Of a stretch of DNA of 64,000 bases, positions 34,372 to 47,426 are shown one piece after another (position 1 is the first letter of the stretch; the number at the start of each line of letters is the position of its first letter). A program made the position numbers and the translations under genes. The stretch is from NCBI GenBank assembly GCA_900095095.1, contig FMBT01000061.1:29827-93826 (forward strand), read 5' to 3'. The stretch comes from Fragilariopsis cylindrus CCMP1102 (taxonomy: Eukaryota; Bacillariophyta; Bacillariophyceae; Bacillariales; Bacillariaceae). The notes under the pieces were generated by a model, which was given only the letters and a program-made list of their open reading frames with translations, was not told where the DNA came from and did no database searches.

Positions 34372-34577
34372 ATGCCGTAAACAACTTGCTTGAAAGCACA
34401 TATTTACATCTTCGTAAACGTTCCGGGAAATGATAATATGCAGGCTATGCAATGCAATTCAGCCCCATATTTATGTTCTTTAGAATTCTGTACATAGTAG
34501 TCATTAAAGCACGAAAATAATAGTGATTCAATTCTTTAATATAGCCATTACTTATTCATTTAATTTATTTATTTTTA

Positions 34578-36114
34578 TCACAGGAAAAGACCTAGAACCA
34601 TAAAAAGCAAGCAGAATAGAATGTGCTGCGAATAATGTTGGAAACCAAATCGAGAAATCTGATAGATCACAACGGCCGTGTAGATCATATTCGAATAATT
34701 TCCAAAATCCTGCGGAATGAATCCCACGAGCTGAATGTATACTCCTAACGCTGGAAGTAGATACATAATAATATCCGAATACGTTGAATCCTGAATGCGA
34801 TGGAATTTTCTCTTCTCCACCAACGATGCTTGATTCATCTGTCCAGTAGCCTCCTCCAACGGTGCTAAAACAGCAAAGAGAAGATTGACGAGAATTGCGC
34901 CCAAAACCATATCGACTGAATAGTGAAAGCCTTCATATATTTCTACACCATAATCCAAAGCAATAAACATCCATAATGCTGTTGTAAATAATGGCTTTCT
35001 AACTACGCTCGTTACTACACACGCGAGAGTGGATGTAACGGTCGCGTGACCTGAAATTATAAGGTCGTTACAGCCACCATTCACTTGTGGGATCATTCCT
35101 ACCATGAACCATGAAAACCAATCCTCTGGTGGGGTCGGAAAATGACTAAAGTAACATTTTGGATTTTGACTGGGCAATACTGTGATGAGAAAACTTATAG
35201 TTCGGATGGATCGTGCAGCAGCCAATGTCAATACACCTCGCATTGCCATTGACCACATGTTTCGTCGTATGGACGACCCTTGTAGCACAACTGTTATAAT
35301 TGATAGTCCAAGCCCCGAAGCAAGTATACCTTCTACGTTGATCATATTCCGTAACTTTACTACATCTCGTTTCGATAAAGCTAAAACATTATCGAAGAGA
35401 TACCGTAATAATATTTGTCCATTATCTTGTAGAGGCGATGGTAGAGTAGCCATATTTTGACTTGGTGTATACGACGCAGAGACAACCCAGATAAAGAAAT
35501 TTTCTGTCAAAAGAGCGGCGATTAATAATAATGTAGCCATGACGGCTTTATTTGTCCCGAATACATCTGTTTCTTATTTTCTTTGTCTTCTTCATTTTAT
35601 TCTTGTTATTATTATCGTTTTCTTCTTCTTCAACCACCGGTCTAGAGGCTAAACCAAATATAAATATACCAATCGATGCCATACCAAAACTAATATAAAC
35701 TGGAAGCTGATTACCAACAATCGTCGCTACAACAGTAAGGGGGATATTTCTTTGATGTGGTAGATCCATCATAGAATTGCTTGAAATTCCCAAACCAACC
35801 GCTAGTGTAAGAAAAATTGGAAGGGTTGAAATGAATGTTGCAATTATGATAGACAATAGATGTGACGTTGATTTGATATTTGATTTAGCAGCAACGGTTA
35901 TTAGTACAATACCATCTAAAAGTATCAAACCCAAGAGAATAAGACGGGAACGATATGGATTCATCGTTGTTGGACTTGTTGTCAATGCATTAATTTTGCT
36001 ACCACTGTCACTACTGCTGTTCGTTTTTTGCTCGTACACTTGATGACCATCATATTCGGTAGATGCCTTCGTACTACCACTTCCAGCAACATGACGGCGA
36101 TGTAAGGGCATCAT
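34578..36114 (-). CDS. Sphingomyelin-synthase-like PAP2 membrane protein, frame broken
   Basis: Two adjacent minus-strand ORFs (35548-36114 and 34578-35540) join through a frame change near 35570, where the second frame runs upstream as TDVFGTNKAVMATLLL. The whole has about nine hydrophobic segments. The C-terminal part carries the signatures of the sphingomyelin/IPC synthase branch of PAP2 enzymes: GGCNDLIISGHATVTST and EGFHYSVDMVLG, with catalytic His-His-Asp. Such enzymes transfer phosphocholine, phosphoethanolamine or phosphoinositol from a glycerolipid to ceramide in Golgi or plasma membrane. Substrate cannot be told from sequence. The join fits two lost bases or one extra. Confidence 0.75.
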
Positions 36115-36537
36115 GGGAGGTTGCTATTCAAGTAAAGGTCAAATCTAAATGTTGTGCTGTTAACATACACTAAAATGCCAAAATGCTCTTAGCTTTTTCA
36201 GTTCAGTACAAATCGTGCTACAATTTCAAATTGTAACTTGATGTGTTCGGAGAAAAAAGCGAACTGTGATGTCATCTAAGGCTTAACAGCGTTTTAGAAA
36301 GTAGGGGGAAGCGGGAAAATTACCTTATTTTCGTTGTTCTTGTTTTCATGTTATTCATTATGGGTTCGAGTCCAGCCTCAAGCGCACACAAAAATCAATT
36401 CCGCAGTAATCACAACATCATGATCACATCTCGACGATCCTCAGCACAACCCCACAACAACAAACTTTGCCGTCAACAACACCCAGCTAGGACAGTAAAA
36501 CCAAGCGACAGCATCGTGGCAATAGCAGAAGGAAACT
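36115..36537. other. Intergenic between divergent genes
   Basis: No gene is seen. The text GGGTTCGAGTCC near 36361 looks like a tRNA T-loop but no tRNA body surrounds it. Confidence 0.5.
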
Positions 36538-36984
36538 ATGGCGTCCAGTTTAGCTGAATGGAAAGACAGTGAGTGCGGATTTGATATTGCTTCGTTGATT
36601 TTATATTTTCAGTTACAAATAAAAACTATCGAGACACACAGAGAGTTCCTTTACGTTTTTGTTTTACTGTAGTATTATCCTCATCGTTTCTTTCTTTTTT
36701 TTTTTTTTTGGTTCTTTTGGAGCGTAGAACCCATTTGTGTTATAACAAGTGATGGTAGAATAATATTGGGGGATCTTATTGGACACGATCAGGTACAAAA
36801 TTTAATATTAAATGATGCAAAAGAGCGGGTATATTCGAATGGTACATCACCAGAAGAAGTTGATCTTGGTCTGTATGTGATTCGGGGAGATAATGTATGT
36901 ATGGTTGCAGATTACAATCCAGACCTATGGACAGATGATTCCGTTGCACCACTTGCACCAATACGACAACAAGAGAAAATATAG
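36538..36984 (+). CDS. LSM8: LSM8, U6 snRNA-associated Sm-like protein
   Basis: A 31-nt first exon (36538-36568, MASSLAEWKD) joins exon 2 (36728-36984) in frame, giving 95 residues, the usual LSM8 length. Sm motif 1 is visible as VITSDGRIILGDLIGHDQ with VQNLILNDAKERVYS, and Sm motif 2 as DLGLYVIRGDNVCMV. This last motif with IRGDN is characteristic of LSM8. It is part of the nuclear LSM2-8 ring that binds the U6 snRNA 3' end in pre-mRNA splicing. No frame breaks. Confidence 0.93.
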
Positions 36985-37445
36985 TATATACAATATATAC
37001 CATATTTGAATACCGTAATACTACTAATAATATGAATAAATATGAATACTATGATATTGATAAATGTACTATCTAGTGGAAAACTGGCTTTATGGATTTA
37101 TTTGAGCGTTTATATCACTTCTTTTGGGGACGCAATGCATTTGCTCAACGATTCTGTTTAGCTAAATTGGGTTGTATATCGACAAAAATAGTATTATTTG
37201 AAAGGATACTATTGATGCATAGGCTTTACTGTAAGATTGATTCGGTCTTATCATCATATGAGAAGATGGGTTATTTATGCTAGACGTTGTTCAAAAAAGT
37301 TTCCCTTAAGATTCGAAAATACAAGCTGTTTTTGTGTTAATTTCACCGAATATTCATCAGATTTAAAATATTAAAAAGTTCGGATAGAGGTTGTGTAGTC
37401 TACTTATTATTAATAATTAATAACAGTAACTTCTACGGAAAAAAT
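36985..37445. other. Intergenic between convergent genes
   Basis: AT-rich 3' flanks. The 63-residue ORF at 37092-37283 has no supporting feature. Confidence 0.45.
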
Positions 37446-38788
37446 CTACATAAACATAGGTAGAGGAGGTGCTTCATTATCGATCATAATCTCATCTCCT
37501 AACTCCAGGTCATGACACAAATGTGAGCCATCAATGAATATACGTCCACGTTGAGAATTCCAACGTAGATGCATTACCTGACCAGAATGAGAAAAACCGT
37601 TATCAACACTATGGTCAATAACTTCATTTGAATTTTCCAACATGTGTTCTCTGATCATGTACTGTAAATCTGATGAATCAAAATCCATGGGCTGTCCACC
37701 AGCTGCTGACATTGCTGCTGTCGAACCGGTACTTGTTGATACCCACATTCCTGACGACCAAACATTTAGACTGTGTTCGACATCGTATGATACTCCAGCA
37801 AATCGTGTTTTAGCACCATCTTTTGGTACAGATGGCATAACCGTACTATCATCAATTTTCGATAACCAACCAAGACGGAATCGAGATACAGAAGCTGGAC
37901 TTGGATTAGATATTAATAAATCATTTAATGCCGGTACGAGACGTGTTTCAGAAAAGGTCGACTTAATTTTGCAACGGATACGTGTTCTCTTATATAATCT
38001 ATCCTAGAATATTCTCAAACCAGAACCAATACCCAAGACACAGGTGTGTGAGAAATAGAAAAAGATAAAGAAACTAATATTAGAACACCGCGCTGTACTG
38101 AATAGCATATTCTGGATCTGATTTTTTTACCTCTTTTTCACCATAAATGATAGGTGCAATTGATTCTTTGATATTTAATTTACTGAGCATGCATAGTGCT
38201 CCATGGATCTGATTTTTATACAAAAAGAAAGGGGGAACACCAAACAAGTAGGAGTGCCGTGTTAGACATTTGTATTATTTTTGTTCTACTGGTAACGAAC
38301 AAAATGCAACATAACCAGAAATAAATACTACATACATGTGGAATAAGAAAAGAAATAAATCATAGTACAACATACTTTCTTTCGTCGCGTCTTTTCTTTT
38401 TCACTTTTCGATCCTCTAATGAAACATTCGGATCAGAGTTCACACCAAGTAATGGAATAGTTCCATGATCCAGAAAATGTGCAGCACTTAAGACCGTTCC
38501 GTCCCCACCAACTGCGATCATCAAATCAACATCTGCCAAATGTTGCCGATCGAGGTCGACTCGATTTACACAATTAAAACTAACTTCGTGCTTTGTCAGT
38601 TCCGATAATAGATCATTGACACATTGTTTATGTGCCTTGTATCGTTGTTCTAATCGTTTCCATCGAAGTGCCTTCGGAGCTTGACCACGAAGCTTCAGTT
38701 GCGAATATTCCTCAAATGCAGTCTGTTTGATTACTACTAATAATTTTTTATACCTCAATGAGGCAGATCCGAGATTATAAGCTGACAT
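37446..38788 (-). CDS. NAD kinase
   Basis: Three exons: 38376-38788, 38131-38208 and 37446-38003. Exon 1 carries the diagnostic GGDGTVL (Gly near 94-97) and GTIPLLGVNSDP; exon 2 reads GALCMLSKLNI; exon 3 has ALNDLLISNPSPASVSRFRL and SSGMWVSTSTGSTAAM, the family NE/D and glycine-rich motifs. It phosphorylates NAD+ to NADP+. Exons 2 and 3 join in phase, but exon 1 ends two bases into a codon while exon 2 begins in phase 0, so one base appears to be missing near the AAAAAGAAAAG run before the donor. The long insertion between GVNSDP and GALC is typical of the NADK2-like branch. Confidence 0.88.
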
Positions 38789-39282
38789 GCTGTCTTCCCC
38801 GTACTGATGACGTAAATTCGCTAGTAATGGCTAGCTATTGGTGTTGGTTTCGTTTTGTTTACATACAGTACCTGCACTTTTACAATTTGTGCGTAGCTGC
38901 TTGTTCTTTTCATTTGTTGTTACATGAAGAATGATGATCGAGGATCATAAATCAATATTTCTTGACAAACTTTCAGTTAGTAACGTTTTTCAGACAGGAC
39001 TTGATATGGCGGGACTTATATTTATGATACACGTCACACATAAATGTCAAATGGTGCGTGGTGAAACGTGTGTTCTCGTCCACAAATCTCCTCAAAGCAA
39101 AATAAAATCACTACCCCCGATTGTTTTCGTGAGTGTTTTCGATTCGAGAAAAACAAACTGAGGCCTGAACTATGAAACTATCAAGCTCAACCAATCACCA
39201 ATCGCACAAATAGTCACAGCAATAGAATATATATAATAACAATAACAAACTAAGAACAGTACAAATAAACCCGAACAAAATC
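38789..39282. other. Intergenic between divergent genes
   Basis: Short divergent spacer of NAD kinase and threonine synthase. No supported ORF or motif. Confidence 0.5.
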
Positions 39283-40893
39283 ATGAAATCTGTTACCTAC
39301 TCATCTACCCGTGGTGGTCAGCACAATTTGGATTTCCGAACCGTCGTTATGACAGGTCTGGCACATGATCGTGGTCTATTTGTTCCTGACACCTTTCCTA
39401 CCGTCGAAAAGGAAGAACTAGAAAGTTGGAGGAGTCTTTCCTTTCCTGACGTTGCCGTTAAGGTCCTCTCAAAATACGTGAAAGAAGATCAGGTACCAGC
39501 TGAAAAATTAGAAGATATTGTGAAACGATCGTGTGCTGCTTTTCGACACGAAGAAGTAACGCCTGTGATCGATGTTGCAGGGCACAAAGTTCTGGTACGT
39601 TAACAATAATAATAATAAAAGTGTATGAAATAAACAATTGATTTGGATTGTTTTTTCGTTTCATATATATATGTCAAAAAAAATTATCTACCGGAAAAAG
39701 TATATAACCGGACGGACATTGATACTGATATATTTATTTATTTATTTATCCAAATTTATTTTTCGTATACAGGAGCTTTTCCATGGACCCACGTTTGCCT
39801 TCAAGGACGTAGCTCTACAAATGCTTGGTAACTTTTTTGAATATTTTCTAGAGACCGGATCAAATGGTGGTCGTCTTGCTGTACTAGGCGCAACATCTGG
39901 AGACACAGGATCAGCTGCGATTTATGGCCTTCGTGGTAAGAAGGGTGTCGATTGTATTATTCTCTTCCCAAAAGGAAGAGTTTCCGCTATTCAGGAAAGG
40001 CAAATGACAACCGTTGAGGATGAAAACATTCACTGTGTTGCCATCGAAGGCACTTTTGACGATGTCAGGATCTTGTTAAAGGAAGTTTTAACTCCCCAGA
40101 ATTCAGAGATCGTGTCAAGCTTGGTGCGGTCAATTCAATCAATTGGTGCCGTGTTTTGGCGCAAATTACATATTACTTTTGGAGTTATCTAAGAGTGACT
40201 GACCAAGAGGAACACAAAGATTCGAAGATTAAATATTCTGTGCCTACAGGAAATTTTGGAGATATTTTAGCCGGATTCTATGCCAGAAAAATGGGCCTTC
40301 CAATTGGCAAACTCATTGTAGCAACGAATGAGAATGATATTCTTCATCGATTCTTTACTAAGGGAGAGTATCACCGAGAAGAAATTGCTAAGACCATTTC
40401 ACCGTCTATGGATATTTGTGTTTCTAGTAATTTTGAACGATACCTATTTAATTTGGTAGGTAATGACACGTCCAAACTTGCCGCGTTGATGGAGGATTTT
40501 GAAATAACAAAGAAGCTCACAGTGACAGGAGAATTGCTCGAAAAAGCTCAAAGCGACTTCAGCTCGGCACGGGCGGATACGAGTATGACTTTAGATATTA
40601 TCCGAGAATACAATGAGACACACAACTACGTCATGTGTCCACATACTGCTGTGGGTGTCAGTGCCATTTATCAAACCAAAGACGTCGACGAAACGATGGT
40701 GTGTTTGGCTACAGCTCACGAAGGAAAATTTCCAGATGCCGTGAAGATGGCAATAGATCCCCTTCCAACACCACCGCCACAGCTAGCCTGTCTTCTTGAC
40801 CTCCCCACACGTCTTTCGGAATGCCCAAATGATTTAAAGAGCGTACAAGATTTTATGGAGAAAATGATCGCAGAAAGATTGGCGTCTAAATAA
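39283..40893 (+). CDS. Threonine synthase, one frame break
   Basis: Exon 1 (39283-39594) and exon 2 (39773-40893) join in phase, about 477 residues. N-terminus SVTYSSTRGGQ is typical of the fungal/bacterial-type enzyme. The PLP-binding motif HGPTFAFKDVALQ has its lysine near residue 115; a glycine loop follows (GATSGDTGSAAIYG). In exon 2 the frame changes near 40107 (AATTCAGAG); restoring one T gives NFRDRVKLGAVNSINWCRVL, the conserved family segment. It converts O-phosphohomoserine to threonine. No clear plastid presequence is visible, unlike plant enzymes. Confidence 0.92.
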
Positions 40894-41401
40894 TTCTTCA
40901 CATATGAATTCTGAACCCGTTTTTTCCCAGCAAGCATGCAGTATTTCATTAAACATGATAACTAAACATCTATTTATTTCCATGGAGGGATGATTGAGAT
41001 TAATATGATAGTAACTTTTTAAACTGTTCATTTTTCCTGAATGAGTAACTTCAAAGATATTGAGCATGATGCATTTTTGACGCAAGATGCCACGCAAACT
41101 AGTATGAACGATTTGATACCATATTAACAAGAAATATACGATAAATATATATTCACCATACATAGGTGGGCGATGACTACTACAAAATGAAAATTGGAAC
41201 AAGTACACAATGAGCTGCCTAGACTCTATAATATAAGTAATCTCTACTAACATATCTACTAACTAAACAAAGCTGTTCATCTTGCACCTTTGATATATTC
41301 GATATCAATACCACGGAATAATAATGTAGTCTAGCCAAGTTGTGTCAATAAATACGTTCATAGCAAATTAATGATTATTAGTTATGAGTTATTAGATCAT
41401 G
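40894..41401. other. Intergenic between convergent genes
   Basis: No gene seen. Confidence 0.5.
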
Positions 41402-44400
41402 CTATGAACGCTCTCCTCTTTGCAGAGCAGCTATCGCCCTCTTGATTTCTTTGTATCGACGATACTGGCTTGCTACTGGTCGAATGTCAGCAAAGCTTTG
41501 AACTTGTCGCTGATTTTCCCTAAAGAAATCTCTTTCAAACGATCTAAGCATCTGATGAAGTCTCCCTTTCTCATTCTTGAGGGTTGCGAGATCTCCTGAT
41601 GGCACCGGAGCGCCCGCCGGTGGACTTGAGGCTGACGATGGTGACGATGGTGAAGGTCGTCGCGCAGTGTTGTTCGACCTCCTCCCTGTTGAGTCTTCGC
41701 TATCTGAACCTACCGGCGAGACAGTTGGTCGCTGCTGAGTAAGCATCGCACTTGAAGAATTCGTTAGGACAGCATTTGAAGGAGGTGACGAAGACCGTCG
41801 TCCATCTATTTCCATGTCGCCGATATGAGTTTTAAGAGCATTATATCGTTCGTAAAGGTGACGAATAGGCTCCTTTTCTGCTTTAACTGGCATACGGCCA
41901 TGTCGCCTTGCAAAGCTCATGTCATACTTTTTAAGCTGTTGTTTCAAATCTCGCTTAAGTGCTTGCAGCTCAGGAAGTGACAAGCTGTTCAAAGATCCAC
42001 CAGAGTTCCTTGGACTTGCGGATACCACCGGAGAAGCTGGTCTAGGATAGGTGCAGCAGAGTTGAAATCGTTGCTACCAGTCCTTCTTCTATGAATTTGG
42101 TCTCCCCACTGTGGTACAAGTGTCTGATTGGATCCTTGTACATTTGCGTTGGGCGAGAATACACTTTCTTGTATGTTATCACCAATTTCAGCGGGAATAC
42201 TAAGCTCCTCCAGTAAGGAATTTTGACCGCCAGGGCTTGGAGTTAAATCATTCTGCAGAGCAAAGCCACGCCGACCTGCTCTTGTTCTGACCACCTTGGA
42301 TATTTCCGGGTTATTACTTCGTAGTAGCATCCATCGAGTGCTCGCACCACGAAAGAGTGCCTGTATTCTGCACGCAGCATCGGCACGAATCGCTCTTTTC
42401 CATTCTCTATACTGCGCATATGTTGTGGCAAGAGGGGAACGTTCTACTGCCCCCTTGGGAGGCCTTCCGTGTAATTGAACAAATGCATCCTCAAATCGAG
42501 TTATCTGAGCTCTAAGGGCACGACAAGCGGCAACAGTTCGTCTCCGTTCGGCGGCAGTAGATGTTAACATACGATAATGAGAGGGTTGTGATCCACCTCC
42601 AGTAATCCCAGAGATACCTGTTATCGAAGATGATACAGATGATGCAGAGGAAATAGGTCTATTATGTGGGACACCTTCTGATGCTGATGTACCGGTTCCG
42701 ACAGATGGCGGTGAAAGCGGTGCACGATTGTCCCCTCCAAAATGAGGGTGTACAGGTGACGATGAAGAAGAAACGTTATCAGAAACACTTGCAGCAATAG
42801 ATGCATTCGTATTGGTGGTGTTAAAAGTATTATTCGGTATATTCTTGTTTCGCTTTGGTGACATGGGTGATATTGGAACTGATGATGCTGATGCAGCTGC
42901 CACCGATGAAGTAGCAACATCTAAAGTATATTCTTTGTGTTTTGGCGTTGGTGATCGAGGCGGTGCATGTTCCGACGAAGGGAATAAATTCGACGATGTT
43001 TGGGTGTCGGTACCAGATCTATTTGGAGGTGGAGGAGATAGCGGTATCGGAGGATTGCCACCGGTTGGAATTGGACTTCCGGTTCGCTCCCGTGATGACA
43101 TATCCGAGCTAGTCGGTGTGAAATGAGAAGAATAGTTGCTGCTGCTACTGTTACTGATAAGCATATCGCCAGTTTCTCTGTGTTGGTATTGCATCAAATT
43201 TGGTTGTCTGAGTGGACTCATCGGTGATGTTGAAATAGTATTATTTGGACTCATATTCATATCACCACTTGACGTAGCTTGTAGAAGAACACTTGGTCGG
43301 CTTCGTCCTGATGATTGTCTTGATCGATTGAACGATGCAGATGACAACGCTGCCTCTTTAGAAACAACGACACGGGACCAGTCCATCGAAATTATATTAG
43401 ATATCGATGCTCGGATTTGTCTATCAACCGCAATCACTTCCCATTCTGCAAGTGGTTCCTTCGCACTACCTCCCCTCGAGTGTGAATCTCTATTCCCACC
43501 ACCTCTGTAGTTATTAGATCTCCAGTATTGTGACCACCCAATTCTAATGTCATTAAATGATGATCTTCTGGATTGTGCGAACTTAAATTTCTTAATTGCA
43601 TCGCAACAGTATTCAATGTTTCAGCACGTTTCGTATCTGCAAGAAGAAGCTGACCACGATCGTACCAACCCTTTGAAAAAATCTCCATCGCTGAATCGAA
43701 TATTAATTCAGCAGCTGCTAGAATTGGTTTCATATCACTTTGATGTTGCAAACACCACATTGCACCATTGGCTGGACGTATTAATGCAGGAGCGACCCGT
43801 TGAACGAATCTTCGTTGATACCGTGGTGTACCACACATCCGACGTACTTTAGCAAGTGCGATAATAACATCCCCCGATGGTTGTTCCAACGATGAAATCA
43901 ACAATGGTGTCAATGCTGCCATAATCTGTGTTCTCTTTCCACCATTACCACTAAGAGAAGAGGATGCATCAGTATTATTGTTGCTGTTGTTGTTGATTTC
44001 TAACAGAGCTTTCCCTGCATCAGTAATCCCAACATAACATTTCGCCATTCCTTCTATACTTTCTAGTTGATTAATTCCTAAACTTTCAATGACTAATGCA
44101 GCAGCTAGTCCTGGTGTCATAGGTTGATCAAATTTAGAAACACAAGTCAGTGCAAGCACATTATTACTGTCTAAATCATCATCATCATCGTCATCATCGT
44201 ATACATTGTTCAATTCCTTTGCCGATAAAGGTTCACCACGTTTCTCTTTAAGTTTCCTTCGTTGGATTCTTTGGGAACGTTTTAAATGTTTAGCAAGTAA
44301 CATAACTTCACGTTGTTTACTACGTAACATTTCTTTTTGTAAATACGATCTTGCTACAGTTGTATCTTGTGCAGCAATCGAATCAAAGTAGCGAATTTTC

Positions 44401-45236
44401 CGTCGATTGAATGGTAATTTTGAAATACCACCACCACCACCTCCTCCACCTGACATACTCATTGGTCCGTTAATAGAATTCGATAATGATGATTCCTCAC
44501 CATTAGGTGTAAATAACGGTTCCGTTAAATTTTCATATTTCCTTTCAAAATCCTCTCTTCGTTGCCGTTGTTGTGATGGACTGTTCATATTATTATTATT
44601 ATTATTGTTGTTATTTATATTGGCATTGTTGTTGTTGTTGGTATTGTTGTTATCATAAAAATCAATCATCAAATCTTGCGTATTTATTAATTCATCATCG
44701 TCACCACTACTAGCCTCCTCCTCATCACTTTCTGTACTATCGAATGTATTGGTAGTACTCATCAGAATTTCTTTTTCTTGAGCAGGATATATATTTTCTA
44801 ATAAATCAGATCCAATCATTTTATCTACACCAAAATATCCACCAGTATCAGACGGAGTCATTATTGTTGTGGTTGTTCCTGCTGTTTGTTGTTGTTGTCC
44901 CGCCAAAGAACCAGAACTACTTCTTTGGTGCGATGTTGACGTTGACGTTGTGGTGGTTGATGTTACTGTTACATTTACATCTACAGTTGTTGTGTTTGTG
45001 ATTGTGTCATTTTTCATGGTATGCATTTGTCTTAAAACTGCTTTTAATTCTCTTCTTGCTCGTCCTGGTGGACACAATCTAAGTTGTGTACGTGCACCCA
45101 TCCGAATAGCATTTTGACAACAAAGTAGACTTAATCTAGCTGCGTGACATGGTTTTCCTGATGAAGAAGCGGGATCGTTCATATTATTATTCGTTTGTGT
45201 TTGTGCTGTTGTTGTTGTATTGGGTATTATATTATT

Positions 45237-45267
<31 letters not shown>

Positions 45268-45435
45268 CCATTTGAAGGATCAATCTCGGTAGAATTACCA
45301 CCCGTGTTGATGTCAGAAGAATTACTATTCAGTAATTCAGCAGCAGCTGTAGTAGTTGTTGTATCAGTTGAATCGCTGTGTTCTGGGCCTGGCGAAGATT
45401 GTGATGATAACGAAGCTGTTTTATTATTGTCCGCC

Positions 45436-45466
<31 letters not shown>

Positions 45467-45688
45467 CATTATTATCATCCTCATTATCTCCGCTACTACT
45501 ACTATGACCTTCTTTATTAGAAACAAATCCACCTTTTTTATTGGAACGTCGACGACGTAAGGCTGCAGCATTTAAATTATTTTTTGAAACCATTTTTGTA
45601 GGTGTAGAATTCTTTGAATTTTTCGTACTTGTTGTTGCGGTTGTGTTGTTGTTGTTGATGTTGTTGCATTATTATCCAAAGCCATCAT
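41402..45688 (-). CDS. Large disordered protein with helical domain, IQ motif and three FAM13A-like motifs
   Basis: Three long ORFs (frames 2, 0, 1) join across single-base losses near 43540 and 42045; a further loss near 45640 would extend the start from 45593 to 45688 (MMALDNNATTSTTTT). The full protein is about 1,400 residues. The N-terminal half holds Asn, Asp and Ser runs from TTA, TCA and TTG microsatellites and then a helical repeat-like region (ALTPLLISSLEQPSGDVIIA). The C-terminal third has three related helical motifs, each with F....F....GR.P and Y..Y...K: one followed by an IQ motif (CRIQALFRG), one at ELQALKRDLKQQLKKYD, and one at NEKGRLHQMLRSFERDFF. The last two resemble the motif near the C-terminus of FAM13A. 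Possibly a calmodulin-binding scaffold. Confidence 0.72.
45237..45267. repeat. TCA trinucleotide microsatellite inside a coding region
   Basis: Encodes an Asp run on the minus strand in the FAM13A-motif protein; a neighbouring TTA run at about 45437-45474 encodes an Asn run. Confidence 0.85.
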
Positions 45689-46437
45689 TATCATACATGA
45701 GAGGGTAAAGCTACGGGACTATTTGTCAATAAAGCAATTCTCATACGAAAAAAAAAACACACACAACGCAGTCTTCGCCCTTGACCCTGCCTTTGTCTTC
45801 GAATAGAGAGGAGGTCTTAATGAAAAGAAAGAAGAAAAAGGGAACGATGCTGCAGTACTACTTAATCACGCTGTTAAAATTCTTTACTTTACGGTATATG
45901 TAGTAGTATGTATGAAGAGTTTCTTGCATACCGCCGTTACGTCTGCCCACTTCTAATAACGTTTTAAAGCAAGTATTAGTATTAGTAGTAGTACAGTAGT
46001 TGCTACAATAGATGGCACAAGCAATATGAAATTTCCTTGCCAACTCGTTTTCCCTCTCGAGCTCTTTTGATACAGTAATAAACAGTGAACAAATTCCTTA
46101 TCAAACAAAGGGCTATTGTATTTGTAAACGTACAAGAGCAGGTGCAAAAAAATGCGTGTGAATGTGCAACTATACTGTAAGGTTGGAGTTAAATTACTAA
46201 AAGTGTGGTGATGAGCGACTATTTCAGTCCCTTTTGATTTATTTTACCGTATTACCTCTTTACTTTCTTGTCCACAAAAGTGTATTTTACACTAACAGTT
46301 GCGCGTAACACGCTTTCAAATCAAATAATATTCGATTCGAATGAGCCAAAACGTTCTTACGAATAGACTACATCTCTGCGTTACTATTGTATACTTGTAC
46401 TTAACAACAAAGTCAAAGTAAACGTAATACCTTCACC
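45689..46437. other. Intergenic between divergent genes
   Basis: No supported ORF in the promoter region shared with the RPL6 gene. Confidence 0.5.
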
Positions 46438-47243
46438 ATGACCGTCACCAAGAGCCCACGTTATTACCCAGCAGAGGATATCAAGCCTGCTAAGAATACA
46501 TACCGCGTCAAACAGAATGTAAGTTAGTTCCTGTTCAAAATAAAAGGAAAGCTAGAGTAATCTAGACCAGAGTGGCGATTGTACCTGTACATGCACTATT
46601 ATAGGAAGTAGCGACGATGGAAATATTATATAGAAACGAACGACTTGATCAATGCAGAAAGAGCCCCTTAACGATACTATTAGGATTTGTATTGGAAATA
46701 TGCACACACCATCACTCACCCATTTTCCTCCTTTCAAAATCTTCCAACTTATAAAATATTATAACGGAAATCGAATAAATTATCATCAATAATACAATAC
46801 AAAATTAACAACAGCCACCAAGAATTCGTAAATCGATCACACCTGGACTGTTCTTATTCTTCTAGCAGGACGATTCAGAGGAAAGCGTGTTGTTTGTTTA
46901 AAGGCATTAGAATCTGGTTTAATTTTAGTTTCTGGTCCATACAAAATCAATGGTGTACCACTCCGACGTGTAAATCAAGCATATGTTATTGCTACTTCAA
47001 CGAATGTTGATGTATCAAAAGTTGATGTTTCCTCATTCACTGATGCATACTTTGCCCGTTCTAAGATTCATCAACAGAGGGTGAAAATGAATTCTTTATG
47101 GGAGATGCACCAAAACCTGCTGTAGTTAATGATCAACGTAAAGCGGATCAAAAGAAAGTCGATGATGCATTATTGAAGTCAGTTGCATCCGCCCTATGAT
47201 GGAGGCATACCTTGCTGCACAATTTACTTTAACTACGCCATGA
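46438..47243 (+). CDS. 60S ribosomal protein L6 (eL6), frame broken three times
   Basis: Exon 1 (46438-46518, [16 protein letters not shown]) and exon 2 (from 46815). The conserved eL6 core is clear: [20 protein letters not shown], then [20 protein letters not shown] and [18 protein letters not shown]. Frame is lost at CCTGGACTG (46848), AAGATTCATC (47065) and GCCCTATG (47192); adding one base at each gives a continuous protein ending [15 protein letters not shown]. Because eL6 is essential and the protein is otherwise ordinary, I treat this as the real gene with sequence errors; a retained pseudogene cannot be excluded without read data. The intron of 296 nt is large for the window, but shows no clear snoRNA boxes. 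Confidence 0.9.
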
Positions 47244-47307
47244 CAAACCCCACACAATGCAATTCTAAATTATATAAATATAAGATTCATTTAAACATAT
47301 AGAAATA

Positions 47308-47322
47308 CCCCCCCCCCCCCCC
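47308..47322. repeat. C homopolymer, 15 bases
   Basis: Uninterrupted C run just after the RPL6 gene. Confidence 0.9.
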
Positions 47323-47426
47323 TTTATTATACTACCTTCATTTTATTTTGATACGATTGTATCGCTTCTCTGCGAGTTCTTACTTTAATTTACCCAGCAC
47401 AAAGTATATCAAAACTCTACTAGTAG

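Noticed and set aside
36358-36372. tRNA-like T-loop sequence GGGTTCGAGTCC
   Set aside because: No acceptor, D-arm or anticodon arm can be folded around it on either strand.
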